A stretch of DNA of 64,000 bases from positions 8,928,001 through 8,992,000 of the forward strand of contig OZ017797.1 of the NCBI GenBank assembly GCA_963969395.1, in the 5' to 3' direction. Below, piece by piece: positions 49,961-61,491 of this stretch. Position 1 is the stretch's first letter; each line of letters starts with the position of its first letter. A program made the position numbers and the translations under genes. Origin of the DNA: Pseudoscleropodium purum. Lineage: Eukaryota; Streptophyta; Bryopsida; Hypnales; Brachytheciaceae. The notes beneath the pieces were generated by a model. It searched no databases, was not told the origin of the DNA, and saw nothing but the letters and a program-made list of their open reading frames with translations.

Positions 49961-50199
49961 ATTTTGAGACTTCTTCAACTTTAGGCTATAGATTCAGCTT
50001 ACAATAATTAGATTTTGTAGATTTCAAAAATCACTTTTACACACTTGTAGGCAACTCACAATATATTCCAAGGCAATAAAAAAATGTAAAATTCCAAAAT
50101 TGTATGCAAAAGTTAGAGGGGGGGGGGATAAACTTCTTCTTTTATATGTCATATATATATATATGGAGTCATAATGGCGGTTATAGAGTAGGTGCAAAT

Positions 50200-50370
50200 T
50201 AGGGTTGACATGACGTCCGGACGCGGACGCTGTATCCGCAGCGTCCGCTGACATTCGCGGTCCCCGTAGACGTAGTGTCCGCTAGAACCGCCCTGTTTGT
50301 CCGCCCCGCCCGTCCGCTTTGATGGCCCTATTCCCCCCGATCGCCCTACCCAAACTGCCCCGCGGTCACT
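50200..50370 (+). mobile_element. Left half of a GC-rich hAT-type element
   Basis: It starts TAGGGTTGACATGACG and follows copy 1 (GTCCGGACGCGGACGCTGT, GCAGCGTCCGCTGACATT) to about 50320, then diverges into other GC-rich sequence. There is no right terminal repeat here. Confidence 0.65.
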
Positions 50371-50763
50371 CCCTTAATCTTTAAACAATTAAATGTTAAA
50401 TGAAGTGCAATGGTTCACGATTTGTTATTAAAACAATGTCTCTTACAAGTTGAAAGATTATAAAGTTTGACCACCAGTCCATGATAGTCTTGAAACTATG
50501 AAAAAATTCCAATTCATTTTCAAAAGGCAAACTAAAAAAATTTGTGACTTCAAATATATATATATACTATTTAAAAAATCAAGATCAACACAAATACAAA
50601 CATAATCAATATGGGCAAAATGTATTGAATTTAATATAGAATACCATACATTGTGCACATTTGGCTAATTGCACATATAATTTTTTTCATTCCAACTCTA
50701 TATTTCTAAACTAATTTTTAATGCCTATATAACCTATTCAACTACTACTTCTGTACTACCAAT

Positions 50764-52260
50764 CTAATATAAATGGCGAAAATGTTCATCTGGCATCGGC
50801 CAACGATATGTATTAGAAAATCGCGTAATCACATGGGCCAAACTAATATTTTCATCGTCAGTCTTCGAAGAAATGCGCTTCAAGTAAGCATAAAACACTT
50901 TTGCAAAGTCATGAAAGGCAAATTGTGTCGCACTAGGTGTTTTAAGTAGCAAGTTGAAATACGCCTCTGAGATGTTGTTTCCATTCATCCGCCGAGCAAT
51001 TTTTCGAATGGCATACTCTTCCGACTTACGTGAATATATCGGAATGACTTCCACATTTACACCTGCTTTATGCAAATATGCAATACGTGGATCCACCCAC
51101 CATCTCCTCTGCAAAGTTTGTTTCATCTCATCTGCTGATGTGAATGTGTACAAAGACTTCATTGACTAAGAAGCTAAGGTGGTCATGCCCCAATCGCAAA
51201 CTCCAATATACACACGTGACTCATCCTCTGGAAAATGTAACAAGATGTTGTCCGGAGAAAAATCATTGTGCAAATGTCCAGCAAGATGCACTGCATACAT
51301 TATATGCATAAAGGCCCATGTCAACTCCGTGCGCTTCTTCCGATATCGCCCTAAACGGTGAGCTTTTACAACCTCCTCTTCGGTTGGATTTGTATACATC
51401 AAACAGATTTGAATGTTGTCTGGAAAGTCCTTATCCATATTCAACATTTGTCGAAGAGTTCTACCATTCCACCAATACGCATAACCTTTACACGTCGTTC
51501 TGTACACTGCAGCAAACTGTATCACACCCGTGTGTGGAATTCGAATAACCATTGATTCGTTTTGATGTTCTAACTTTGCAAGATCGGGTCGAGTTTGGTG
51601 GTGAATGGATTTCTTTGCCGCAAACTCCCAATAAAGAAGTATTCCTGGACATCCTTCAATACGAACCTTTCGAATCGTTGCATATCCACCTCTCATCGTT
51701 CTATCATCAACAACAATCACGCGTGCTGTATTTGGAAGTACTATGAGGTGCCATTTGGTCCTTTTCGCTTCAGCAACTCCATCATTGCTTTTCCACCAAC
51801 CAATTGAACTAACTCGATTGTGCTTTTTGGCGAATGGAGCACATCACCCCTTAAACAAGTCCGCTTTCAAAATCACTTTTTCAAACTGGGCGTCATTGGG
51901 TCGATATTCCTTGCTATATTTAACCAAAATGACTTTGGAATTCCACAAAACGTCATGAACCTTGTTCTCCAAACATTTGGTGAAGTGCGCTTTATCCATT
52001 TCGTCATGCCACTTCGCCACATTCAATGCATCCAATAACATCTGTGTCATGTCTACCTTGAATTTAGACACGCACTCCTCTTGATATCTGATGTACTTAT
52101 TGTCTAAAGACAATGTTGTTTCCGATTCATAAAATTGAACGATGCGCTCGATCATGAATTTTTTGCATTCTTCCGAAGGACTTTGGCGAGCTACCTCCAA
52201 GTTTGATGGTCCCTCTCCATGTTTAAGCTTCGCAACCTTCTTCTTCTCCTTCGTCATCAT
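50764..52260 (-). pseudogene. Protein-kinase-like gene with two in-frame stops
   Basis: One frame of 499 codons runs from ATG 52260 to the terminal stop at 50764, with TGA at 51844-51846 (codon 139) and TAG at 51166-51168 (codon 365) and no frameshift. Kinase landmarks are a glycine-loop-like GGYATIRKVRI (about 191-201), FAAKK (Lys 216/217, VAIK-like), catalytic loop HNDFSPDN (331-338; Asp333 and Asn338 at the usual spacing), DWG at 356-358 in place of DFG, and RRWWVDPRIAY after the second stop, placed like the APE segment. The N-terminal 180 residues are charged and unrecognised. A GC-rich array starts about 190 bp upstream. It is likely a recent pseudogene of a plant accessory kinase family. 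Activity is doubtful because the second stop precedes the C-lobe. Confidence 0.7.
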
Positions 52261-52452
52261 GACAAATGAAACTGATATAGATGAAATTTTCTAATTTAAA
52301 TGTGAATTCCACGAGCAAATGTTAAAAAAATTCGCAACAAGGGGGCCCCAATAAACCACTCTTGCCTTGCCTCGGAAAGGAACCAATGGAGGATGAACCA
52401 CCAAGCTCTCCGCTCCACCTTGCATTCACAAGGGGCAAAGCAAAAGTGACAA

Positions 52453-52835
52453 TGCGGACGGCCCCAAACCGTCCGCCCGATCAGACGGGCCGGGGGTAGC
52501 GGACGCATCGGCCGTCCGCCTCCCCAAAACCCTCGAGCACTGTCCGCCTGATCGAACGGCCATGGGCGGACAAATCTGCCATCCGCCCCATCGGATGGCC
52601 CCAAACCGTCTGCTTGATTGGACGGGTCGCGGCTGGCGGACGCATCAGCCGTCCGCCTCCCCGAAACCCTACAGCCGTGTCCGCCTGATCGGACGGCCAT
52701 GGGCGGAGAAATCTGGCGTCCGCCCGATCGGACGGGCCGCGGGTGGCGGACGCATCGGCCGTCCGCCTCCCCGAAACCCTCGAGCCCCGTCCGCCCAATC
52801 GGACGGGTACGGACGGACAAATCAAGCGTCCACCC
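52453..52835 (-). repeat. GC-rich CGTCCG array upstream of the kinase-like gene
   Basis: GCGGACGCATCGGCCGTCCG-type anchors recur at 52499, 52636 and 52746, giving irregular units of 137 and 110 bp. CCGATCGGACGG and CCTCCCCGAAACCCT blocks recur too. It is rich in CpG. Both strands are open in several frames, which I attribute to the repeat and not to coding. It ends 193 bp before the kinase start codon. Confidence 0.75.
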
Positions 52836-53437
52836 GATCCGATTTATTTTTCATATTTGAAAATAGAATCTAAAGAAGAACCACTAATTGTCTAATTTGG
52901 GCATTTCTTCATACAAATAAGAAATCATTTTAGTTTTTAGCAATCATTGAATGAAAAATAAAAAAATTTCAAATATTCAAATAATTCAATCTTTCATAAA
53001 TTAATTAGAAATACATTTATATCATTTACGAGTTTCTAAATGTAATAAACACACAACAATAATTTCAAAATACACACCATGCTAGTACATATTTAACCTC
53101 GAATGCTAAATTCAAAAATAGACATAATATGGCTCTTACAAAATTAGATTTCTTCTTCATATTTTTATTATTTATCAAAGTCGCTTATAGCCTTATACAT
53201 CAACGCTATTATAAAATAATACAATGATGTCTTCAACAATATGCTTGCCTACATACATACTTAGTGTACACTATTACACAATACTTTTTGAAAAAGTGAA
53301 CGAAATTGTTGTTCAAAATTGTTCTATTCATTTAAAATTTTGTACTACTTCTACCAATCTAGTGCTCTATACTTGTCGTGAGAGTAAAAATGAGAAAATT
53401 GAGCAAATACATGCTCACTATATACTTGCATGTTTTT
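52836..53437. other. AT-rich spacer
   Basis: No gene is seen between the GC-rich array and the next minus-strand gene. Confidence 0.5.
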
Positions 53438-54700
53438 TTATTCGGAATCTGAATTGAACTCAAATTGTTGACCGCTGCCTCTTCTTTGTACTCCAATGAA
53501 CGGACCACCTCCGTAGTTTCCGTGATATCCACTCGGTGCACCTCCTTGTCCATAATTTGAACCTCCAAAAGTGGGAGGAGGAACTGGAGTAGTAGGCTCT
53601 GATCCTCTTTCATTTGAAGCCCCGTAATAAGAGGCCCTATGATGCCCGTATGAATCACTTCTAGTTGATCCCGTATAGTATTGGGCGCTTCCGTGAAGAA
53701 AGCAACTATACTAAGGGGTTACATGGCTTCCTCCACTACCTTCGGAGTCCACTTGAGTGGGCGTCGTATAATATGAACCAGATTCAATAGACCTATCATA
53801 GTGCGTATTGCCATAGCTACCTGTCCCACCTAGAGAGCCAATTTCAGGGGGAGTGCCATAACGAGAACCAACTGCACTTGAACCACCATAATGCGTGGAT
53901 TCATAGCTCCCTCTTCCACCTTCATATCTATTTTGAGGATCGTAACCAGAGTATGAACCACCTCTTCCTTGTTCAGATTCTCGCGTTCCATGTTCATGTC
54001 CGTAGGACCCACCATGCCTATCTTGCCGTCCACGATCTTGAAGGCTTCTGCGTGTTGCCTCTTGCATTTGTTGTTCGAATTCAATTCGTTCTCGTTCTTC
54101 TACCCGCTCGTGCCTAATTCCAAATGTGACAGGCGCTTGCATATCATCGTCATCATCGTCATCTGTCCACGTATCTTCAACATCTCGTACAACAATTGAA
54201 GGTTGTTGTAGATAACCTCGATTAGACCACTTTGGCATGCAATCGCTTGCGCCCCTCCACTGTGTATCTATAACGGCATCCGTGCGCATATAGTTCTCCA
54301 CATTGCGACCTGTAGCGGTACGCCAGTCCACGTCCTTGTAGAATACAATCTCTGCCCAAACCATTGCCATAACATTATAATTCATTATATTTGATTTGGC
54401 GCTTTTAATGTCAAGAATTTGATGCACTTGTGTGTATCGTTGTTTGAAGTGCTCACTTTGGCACGTAGACATTTGTCCTTCCCAACGTGGCGCTTGGTGC
54501 TCTACACGTTTATGTGGCCAAAGTTTTTGAATGTGAGTCATTTTTACATACTTCTTGCACATTGAGCAATCCCACACTCTTGTTGGTTCTTCTTCCCATC
54601 CCAGTTCACCCACGCACAATGGATCGGCCTAAGCATCCCAATCGAACAATTAGGGTCTTCCCTTTCGACTATTTTTTTTAGGTGTTCTATCTTTCGACAT
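53438..54700 (-). pseudogene. Cys-x2-Cys / Gly-Ser-Tyr-rich gene with three in-frame stops
   Basis: One frame of 421 codons runs from ATG 54700 to TAA 53438-53440, with a TAA at codon 17, a TAG at codon 24 and a TAG at 53711-53713, and no frameshift. Order: a basic N-terminus; WDCSMCKKYVKMTHIQKLWPH (C-x2-C-x7-H-x6-H, possibly zinc-binding and loosely BED-like); a region with NYNVMAMVWAEIVFYKDVDW; an acidic run of seven Asp; a Glu/Gln/Arg helix; and a long Gly/Ser/Tyr-rich low-complexity tail. The N-terminal module is shared with the gene starting at 58093 and aligns without gaps over its first part. A GC-rich array ends about 208 bp upstream. I know of no assigned function. Confidence 0.6.
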
Positions 54701-54907
54701 GATGAAGCCGAAGCAAAGAGAATGAAACGATTAGAAAGCTTAAGAACCAAAATTTTGATTTAATTAATTAATTAAAATTTTACAAGAGTGAACTTTGTGA
54801 AAATTTGTAACAATGCCACAACACTCGTTCACTCAAAGCGGTTGGGACGCGCAGAGCTTCCAATGCACTGGTCCGCCCACTCCAAAAGAGAACGATTGTT
54901 CAGAATG

Positions 54908-55190
54908 AGCCGTCCGCCTCCCCATATATATATATATGCGGACGCCCCAAGGCGGACGTTCAGATCATGCGGACCACATCAGTCCGCGTGTCAATCGAAC
55001 GGCCGTAACCGGGCAGACGGCCGTACTGGGGCGGACAGGGCAGACGCCCGATTGGACGGACAGGGCAGACGGGTATCGGGGCGGACCGGGCGAACAGAGG
55101 ACGGGGCGGACTCCGGATTGGGCGAACAGGGCGGATGGAGGACGGGCGGACGAATATCGTGGCAAACGGGGCGGACAGGGCAGACGGCTC
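54908..55190 (-). repeat. GC-rich CGGACG array upstream of the Cys-x2-Cys gene
   Basis: GGCGGACAGGGCAGACG-type blocks recur (for example near 55035, 55060 and 55165). At the gene-proximal edge, 54924-54936 is an ATATATAT run that could act as a TATA element in the gene's orientation. The array begins 208 bp before the ATG at 54700. Confidence 0.7.
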
Positions 55191-55253
55191 ATCTTAAACC
55201 CTAAACCTAATAAAGCAAATTGTTCTTTTTTCAAAATCTCACGGTATAGATGT

Positions 55254-55440
55254 TTAACCTGTAAAGTTCTTTTCACTAAAAACACTTCAAAACTGCCAAT
55301 AGTAGTGCAAATATCAAGTCTTAGAAGAAAAATACTTTGGGGCATATGTAACCGTAGCATCTTGTACTAAATTAGTTGGAAAAGATGTGGAAAAAAATTT
55401 AGACAAATCCACCATTTGGATTGTAAGATATTAGATATTG
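55254..55440 (+). repeat. R1 element, left part only
   Basis: It begins TTAACCTGTAAAG and continues CACTAAAAACACTTCAAAAC, then GATGTGGAAAAAAATTTAGA and GGATTGTAAGATATTAGATA, matching the left part of 2207-3136. It ends abruptly. Confidence 0.5.
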
Positions 55441-57600
55441 AATGTTTCATTTAAGGGGGCTACTCAATTATGTCTATTAATGAACAATTGGTAGGCTGAC
55501 ATACCTAACTTAGCATGTATTTTAATATTTGTTGCAATTGTTTTAGGAATATTATAACATAATACTATTATAATATTCTTATAAATGATATAGTACTAAA
55601 TCATTTCAAAATCAACAACATTCGAACACAATCTGTCAATCTTGTCTTTCATACTCCTTTAATGATATATATATATATATATATAAATATGTATACATAC
55701 ATAAAATATATTAGATAAATCAACATGAACAAATCAATGATTATATATTTCATAAATGTATTCTTCATCAATCAAATAAGAGTGCATGTTCAAATATAGA
55801 CAAAGATGGTTTTTCCATTTGTTGCCAAAAAATAGATAAACAAATAGAGAAAGATATGAAGTGAATGTTACTTGGAGAATTGAAAAGAAAGAATTTTAAG
55901 TATTCAATTGCATTTTATTAAATTGGAAAATTGCATGTAGATGGCATGAATTAATCTTCATAGATGCTAAACTCATACGAGTTGCATTTCAACATTTATG
56001 ATTTATGCAATTGATTGAATTGAAAGCTCTTGTAATTACATTTTCAAATTTTTGATTCAATCATTCAAATTTGCAAGAGTGATTTATGATAGATTTATAA
56101 CTTTAAATGTTAAAGCATTCAATGCCTTTATGCGTTTGTTCATCAATATATTAATTTTAGATAAATAATATATATTTTTTATAACATATGCATAAACCAT
56201 TACATTAAAAAAACAAAAAAACAAAGAGCCAAGCCAAATAGGCTGGTCAAATGAAGAGAACAAGATAATAAGAGCCCTACGAGACAGAAAACAAAGGAAA
56301 ATAAAGAAAATATCAAAAGCATTCAAAGGAAGAAACAAGATGCATTCTTGCAAGACCGTAGAATACATAATGATTTCAAAAATCCAAACACAAATATATT
56401 TTCTATTTCAATGAGAGCCAAAAATGAACTACCCTGCTCTCAAAGATTGTACAATGTACACGTTATACAAAATGAACATATAACAGAAAGAGTAGAAGAC
56501 ATCGTTTATCATGATTGAAAACTAAAATGATTCTTTTTTTCTATGTAGAATATTTTATGAAATGTAACAATGTATTTAATTATCATAGTAATTGGTAGAA
56601 ATCTTTGTGCAATACATAGAAACATTTCATTCATGTGGAGTTTTTTCATTTATTTAGGATTAAAATGGAAGTATTATACTCTACAAAGTACAAACCAAAA
56701 ATAATACCATATACCTAAGTTCAAAAGTTTGCAGTTGTTTCGTGAATTCATTTTGAAAACTCAAACAAAGAAATATTTTATAATCAATATCTTGTTCATT
56801 TGAATCATTTCAAAAATCGAATTCCAAATTCAATTCCTATTTATAATAGAAATTATATTTGTCAATTTTTTAGATCTTTAAACAATGAACCCTCTTTTTT
56901 AAAATTAATATTTAAAAACATCTGAAATAAGAATATTGGAATTACCCTTCAAAATAAATATAGCACATGTAATCATGTAAAAGTGTATAATGTATTCTAC
57001 TCAAGTAACAAATTTTTCTATGTTTTTAAGGAAAAATATACCCGTACATGATTTGAAAGTTAAAACATTGATTCTTTTTCTTTGTTTTCAAATCTAATTA
57101 AAATTTCATTAAAAAATATGAAAGACTCGATGTTCATTTGAAGATCGTGATGCACTTTTAATGAGAAATCACAACCTTTCATTAAATATTATGAGGTTGA
57201 AATCCATTAAACTGTTATTCTAATTATGTATTGGGGCCTTTTTTTAAAATTTCATTTGCTTACAATGAAAAAGGAATTGATTATTTCTGCAAAACATTTG
57301 ATTTCCTAATGAACTTTAAAAAAATCCCCACCATCTTCAGATCTTCTCAAAACCTATTTAGAGGAATAATATCAGTAAATAATCCAAACATATTCAACTT
57401 AACCACATTCCCCTCATTCGTAAAACAATTTAGGGGAGAAAAGAAAAGGTTTAGGGTAATTAGGGTATAAGGTTTAGGGTTTACATTTAAAAAAAAAAAA
57501 AAATGATAAATCAATTACATTGATCCTCATTTAGCAGTGATTATTAGACTGTTTTATTTTTGAAATGTTACCGCTCTTTTTGAATAATAATGGCCTCATA
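55441..57600. other. AT-rich intergenic DNA
   Basis: No gene is seen. An (AT)n run lies at about 55664-55686. AGGTTTAGGGTAATTAGGG with a following GGTTTAGGGTTTA (57447-57484) is a short telomere-like patch, next to an A-run at 57487-57503. Confidence 0.5.
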
Positions 57601-57884
57601 GGATGCACCAATGGACAGCTGGGCGGATGCCATCGGTGGTCAGTGTTTAAGTGGGGCGGTCGGCGTGTCTAAAGCGCGGACGACGTCGGAAGGCGGATAG
57701 TGCAGACAGTCCGGTCGGACGCGCCGGTCGGACGGGGTGGTTGGTCAGGGCGGTCGGACGAGGCGACGGGCGGACGACGCGTCCGCTGCCGAAGCGGACG
57801 TCGTCGGTCCGCGCAGCGGACGCGAGGTTTGGGGCTGCTTCGCGCAGTCCGAGGCAGGTCCGGCGGCGGACGGCTATAAGGGTG
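57601..57884 (+). promoter_or_regulatory. GC-rich array and TATA-like box upstream of the RING gene
   Basis: CpG-rich sequence dominated by CGGACG, GGTCGGACG and GGCGGACG ends at GGCTATAAGGG; TATAAG is at 57875-57880. The ATG of the RING gene is at 58093, so the array edge lies about 209 bp upstream, as in the two minus-strand genes. It is likely a promoter, by position and repetition across the three genes. Confidence 0.5.
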
Positions 57885-58092
57885 GAGTGACTTTCATTTG
57901 TTCTCACTTCAATTCTCCTTCGGTGCCAAGTTGGATGTGCTACTATTGCTTTATGCGCTAGTTGCTCCTACGGGGTAGAGAGTTGGGGTCCTCTATCTTG
58001 TGTTACTGTGTTGCGGTTGATGCCATCACTTTTGACTATCACATGAGATTTTTTTATTCACTTCAATTGGTTATTGAATCCAATTGACAATC

Positions 58093-61000
58093 ATGAACGG
58101 CGAAGGTGGTCGAAATATGGATGGGGTGACTCCGGGAAGCGAAGCGAAGAAAAAGAGCAAAGTGAAGGGGGCTACGCATGACCTTTGGCTTGACATTTTA
58201 AATGACCCTACAATTAAAGTAGAGAGCAGGTGGGAAGATGAAGATGCGGAGTATTGGACATCAAAAATGTGCAGGACCTATGTTAAAATGTACCACATTG
58301 ACAAGTTGTGGCCTCAGGAGTCACACAAGAGTCATACACGGGATTTTTGTTGTAAACCATGGACTTGCAACAACAAACATTTTGTCCATTGATCTGAGGA
58401 GGTGTGGCGTGTTCTATTCGGAAACAAGCGCAGAAGTAAAGGCTATATTAATTATAGCATGGCGTGTATGGTTTACACTGAACTTATATTAGAGCACAAG
58501 ATCAATTGGAGCACGTTTCCGACGACAACAGCTTGTTCACTTCTACTTGAAGCCAATCAAAAGGACATTCCTGACTTGTACAATTCAGAGGGAGAAACAA
58601 AAAAAGTATTAAAAAATACTATTGAAGTGAAAATGGATGGTGTGGAGAAAGCCTCAAATGTTGAAGAATTACGGTCTATACAATCTCCAACAAAAGCAAT
58701 CAATGAAAGCTCTTCGAAAAATGTGGGGAAAGATGTGGAGAAAGATGTAGAGGCGTAGGAGGGTGAAGTCTTTTCCACAGCTCCAACGCGTTTGACCTTT
58801 ACACCAAATGTTGCGGCACAAACATAAACGGAGTTTGTAAACAAAGGCAAGGTTTGCACGGAACGCGGGGAAACTTCAAAAAGTAAAGTAGACGAAGTCT
58901 TGGCGGAGAAAGTGGCAAAGGCTAATGTTACAATTGATAGTTTGATAGCCAACAATTGTTTTGATAGTTTGGTCTACAAATCTCCGCCTGTGCATCAAGG
59001 CGTTGAATCTAGTCCAGCGTTAAGTTTAGAAGACAAAGTACATACGCCTTGTGGACAAGGCGTGATGATTGATAATATATCCTCATTATGGAGTTCCGAG
59101 CGTAAAAGGCGGGTAGAGGAGTTTCCGTTTACAGCGGCATTGCCAAGTCCTCTACATCGAACCTTGCAAGACATGTTCAATCCAAAACAATTGGAAAATC
59201 TTTTGAAGCTCTCGGTTCAGTTTGCTAACCTTCATAAAGAAATAGGTGAATCATCTAACCCCGATGATGGTGCTACTACTGTTCCAATGAGTCCACTTGC
59301 AGATCCAAAGAATGATGCACATATACTTGATACAGCTTTCAAGATGACGATGTCAGCTGAATTTTTAGCACAAGTTGCTCCGACTTTTATGAATTTGGCC
59401 AAGGAGTTTTCTTTCATGGCACCAGAGATGTTGAAAGGTGCTATAGCATTTTAGAATCTCACGAAGACTTTCGGACCACTTTTTGAAGAAAGAGATGTTC
59501 ACATACTACAATTGGTGGAATATGAGAAGAAAATTGCTGACCTTGGAGGAGTGGAAGTAAGGTACAAAGTGCTGGAGTTGAAATTAAAGACTTCGGAGAG
59601 TAAGGTTGAACATTTAAATCAACAATCATCGAGGCAAATGGAGGAGTTGATGAAGATGCGTAAACGGATTGCAGAATTTCAAGGGACCTCCAAAAATCCA
59701 AGTGAGGTTGCAATCTCATCAGTGATTGTACTCGGAGACAGTCAAGAGACTCAAGAGAGTGAAGATAAGCTCTCTCTTCCTTTTGATAAGGCTGAAGCAA
59801 GCGACAACCCTGCCATTGTGAATGTACAAGAAAGTCACGTTATGAGCATGTTAAAAGCAACACAACAACCATCAATGGAAAAACTTTCATCTGTTTACGT
59901 GAATGCGGAGACGCAAACGGAGAGTTGTGACTTTGAAGAGTTGAAGCATAAATTGGAGGAGGCAATTGAAGCAAAAGGAATCGTTGAATTCAAGTTGAAT
60001 CGATTGCAATTGTGCTTGGATTTGAAGAAGTTTATGCCATCTAGCGGCTTGGAGTCTCGATGGTTAGCATGGGTACAAAGACTCCAAGACAGACCTTCTG
60101 TAATATCTCGAGCAATGGCAGGTCTTCAAACATTGGCAATGGAGTTGAATGAAAATTGCGATGCCATTCAAAGCTCTTTGAGTTGATTCAAGACTATGTT
60201 TGACCAACATCCTTCAAAGGAATATACGGAGATCACATGTTAGGGAGACATGGATGCCATATTTGAGTGGTTAAACTACACAAAGAAGGACCAAGCTCCA
60301 CCTATCAATTGGGCCTTGGAAGTAGAGGAAGGATGGGTCCCTTACAACACACTTTCAGCACACATCAATGTGAAAGACAAGCGAGTGGTGCATGCTTGTG
60401 ATCCAGCCTCTCCAATCTTGGATGGTTGTTGTAGCCTTTGCCAAGGCCTCTTCGGACCGGAAGGTGCGGTAACCATGGGCCAATGTCGCCACACTTTCCA
60501 TGTCACTTGCATTGTGAAAGCATCACTCATTCGTTCGGTGTGTGTCGAGTGTCGTAGTCCATTGAGTGCTAGGTTCTACGAAATGTTTGGTATCTTGGAA
60601 GCTATGCCTCCAGGCTACGAGTACAATCGTTGGAATCTTCCTCTTAATCAAGCGCCGTACAAATTCCAAAATTATCAACATTGGGGGAAGCCAATCCGGT
60701 GGAATGCAAATGAACAGAGGCATGATTTGTACGAAGAATCTCAGCAACCATTGGATTTGGATGTATGGATGATTCACAATAGAGAGGTGGAATTGAAGGC
60801 TCGAGGAATCGTAGATGACGCGGCCCGTGAAATGTTTTGTCGCAACATGGGGGGACATTGGAGCTTGCAACACGAAAAGTTCTTTCGTTTTCCAGATAAA
60901 AAAGTGGAGAGAGGACCAGAAGATAGTTGGGTGGAGGTGAACCATGGAAAAGAATTCAATGAGCAGTATAAGGCATATGACCACACCCTCGTAGGTAGGG

Positions 61001-61491
61001 CCCTTCTATTGTCGAAGTTGGAAGAGGCTGCAAAAGTTCGTGTTGTCTACGATACAAATGGACTAACAAGCATAGGACATTCATCTGTAGATGTGGCAGC
61101 AGCATTTGATAGGCGCATTGGCGATATTATAGGGCATTGGAAGGCTTTCCTATTGGATGGAGATTGCCTCACAGTATGGCAAGGGAAAGGAGATGATGAA
61201 GTTGTTCAAGCAATGGTAGATCGTATGGAGAGCAACTTGAGAACCTTGAAGGCAGACGAAGTCGATTTATCACCGAAAAGAAAACAAAAAAGGAAGCATG
61301 AAGAGGACGATGACTTCTCTCCGGAAACCAAGAAACAATTTCATAAGGTGGACATCGAAGTTCAATCTGGAGGGCGAATAGTCCGTCCAAGTCAACAACG
61401 GTCAATTCGTCAATCATTTGCTAAACTCCTCGGTACAGCAGATTTTCCTTTTGTTTTGAGAGAAGGTATTGGTCCATCCGGTGGAAAGTAG
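58093..61491 (+). pseudogene. Coiled-coil/RING-H2 accessory gene with six in-frame stops
   Basis: One uninterrupted frame of 1133 codons carries stops TGA 58390, TAG 58756, TAA 58825, TAG 59452, TGA 60184 and TAG 60241 before the terminal TAG 61489, with no frameshift. Order: a basic N-terminus; a module shared with the 53438-54700 gene (SRWEDE, CRTYVKMYHIDKLWPQ, INYSMACMVYTELI); a polar linker; a coiled-coil-like region about 59512-59700; a second helical part to 60186; then RING-H2 at 60430-60552 (C-x2-C, C-x-H-x2-H-x2-C, C-x2-C all present); a Trp-rich domain with HWSLQHEKFFRFPDKK; and a basic PKRKQKRKHEEDDD nuclear-signal-like tail. The TGA at 58390 aligns with a CGA Arg codon in the relative. 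The ATG at 60250 could still start an intact 413-residue RING protein, a possible E3 ubiquitin ligase. Confidence 0.65.

Noticed and set aside
52440..52870. Overlapping Pro/Arg/Gly-rich open frames on both strands in the GC-rich arrays (also at 43175-43420, 44040-44370, 54936-55370, 57647-57960 and 61749-62036)
   Set aside because: They are open because the repeats are GC-rich and lack stop-forming words. They change frame between units and carry no motif.
50764..61491. Reassigned genetic code or nuclear RNA editing as the main explanation for the stops
   Set aside because: THADA, DPE1 and the permease in the same window use TGA or other standard stops normally and have no internal stops. 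Decay by C-to-T change is simpler. I keep editing only as a testable alternative.
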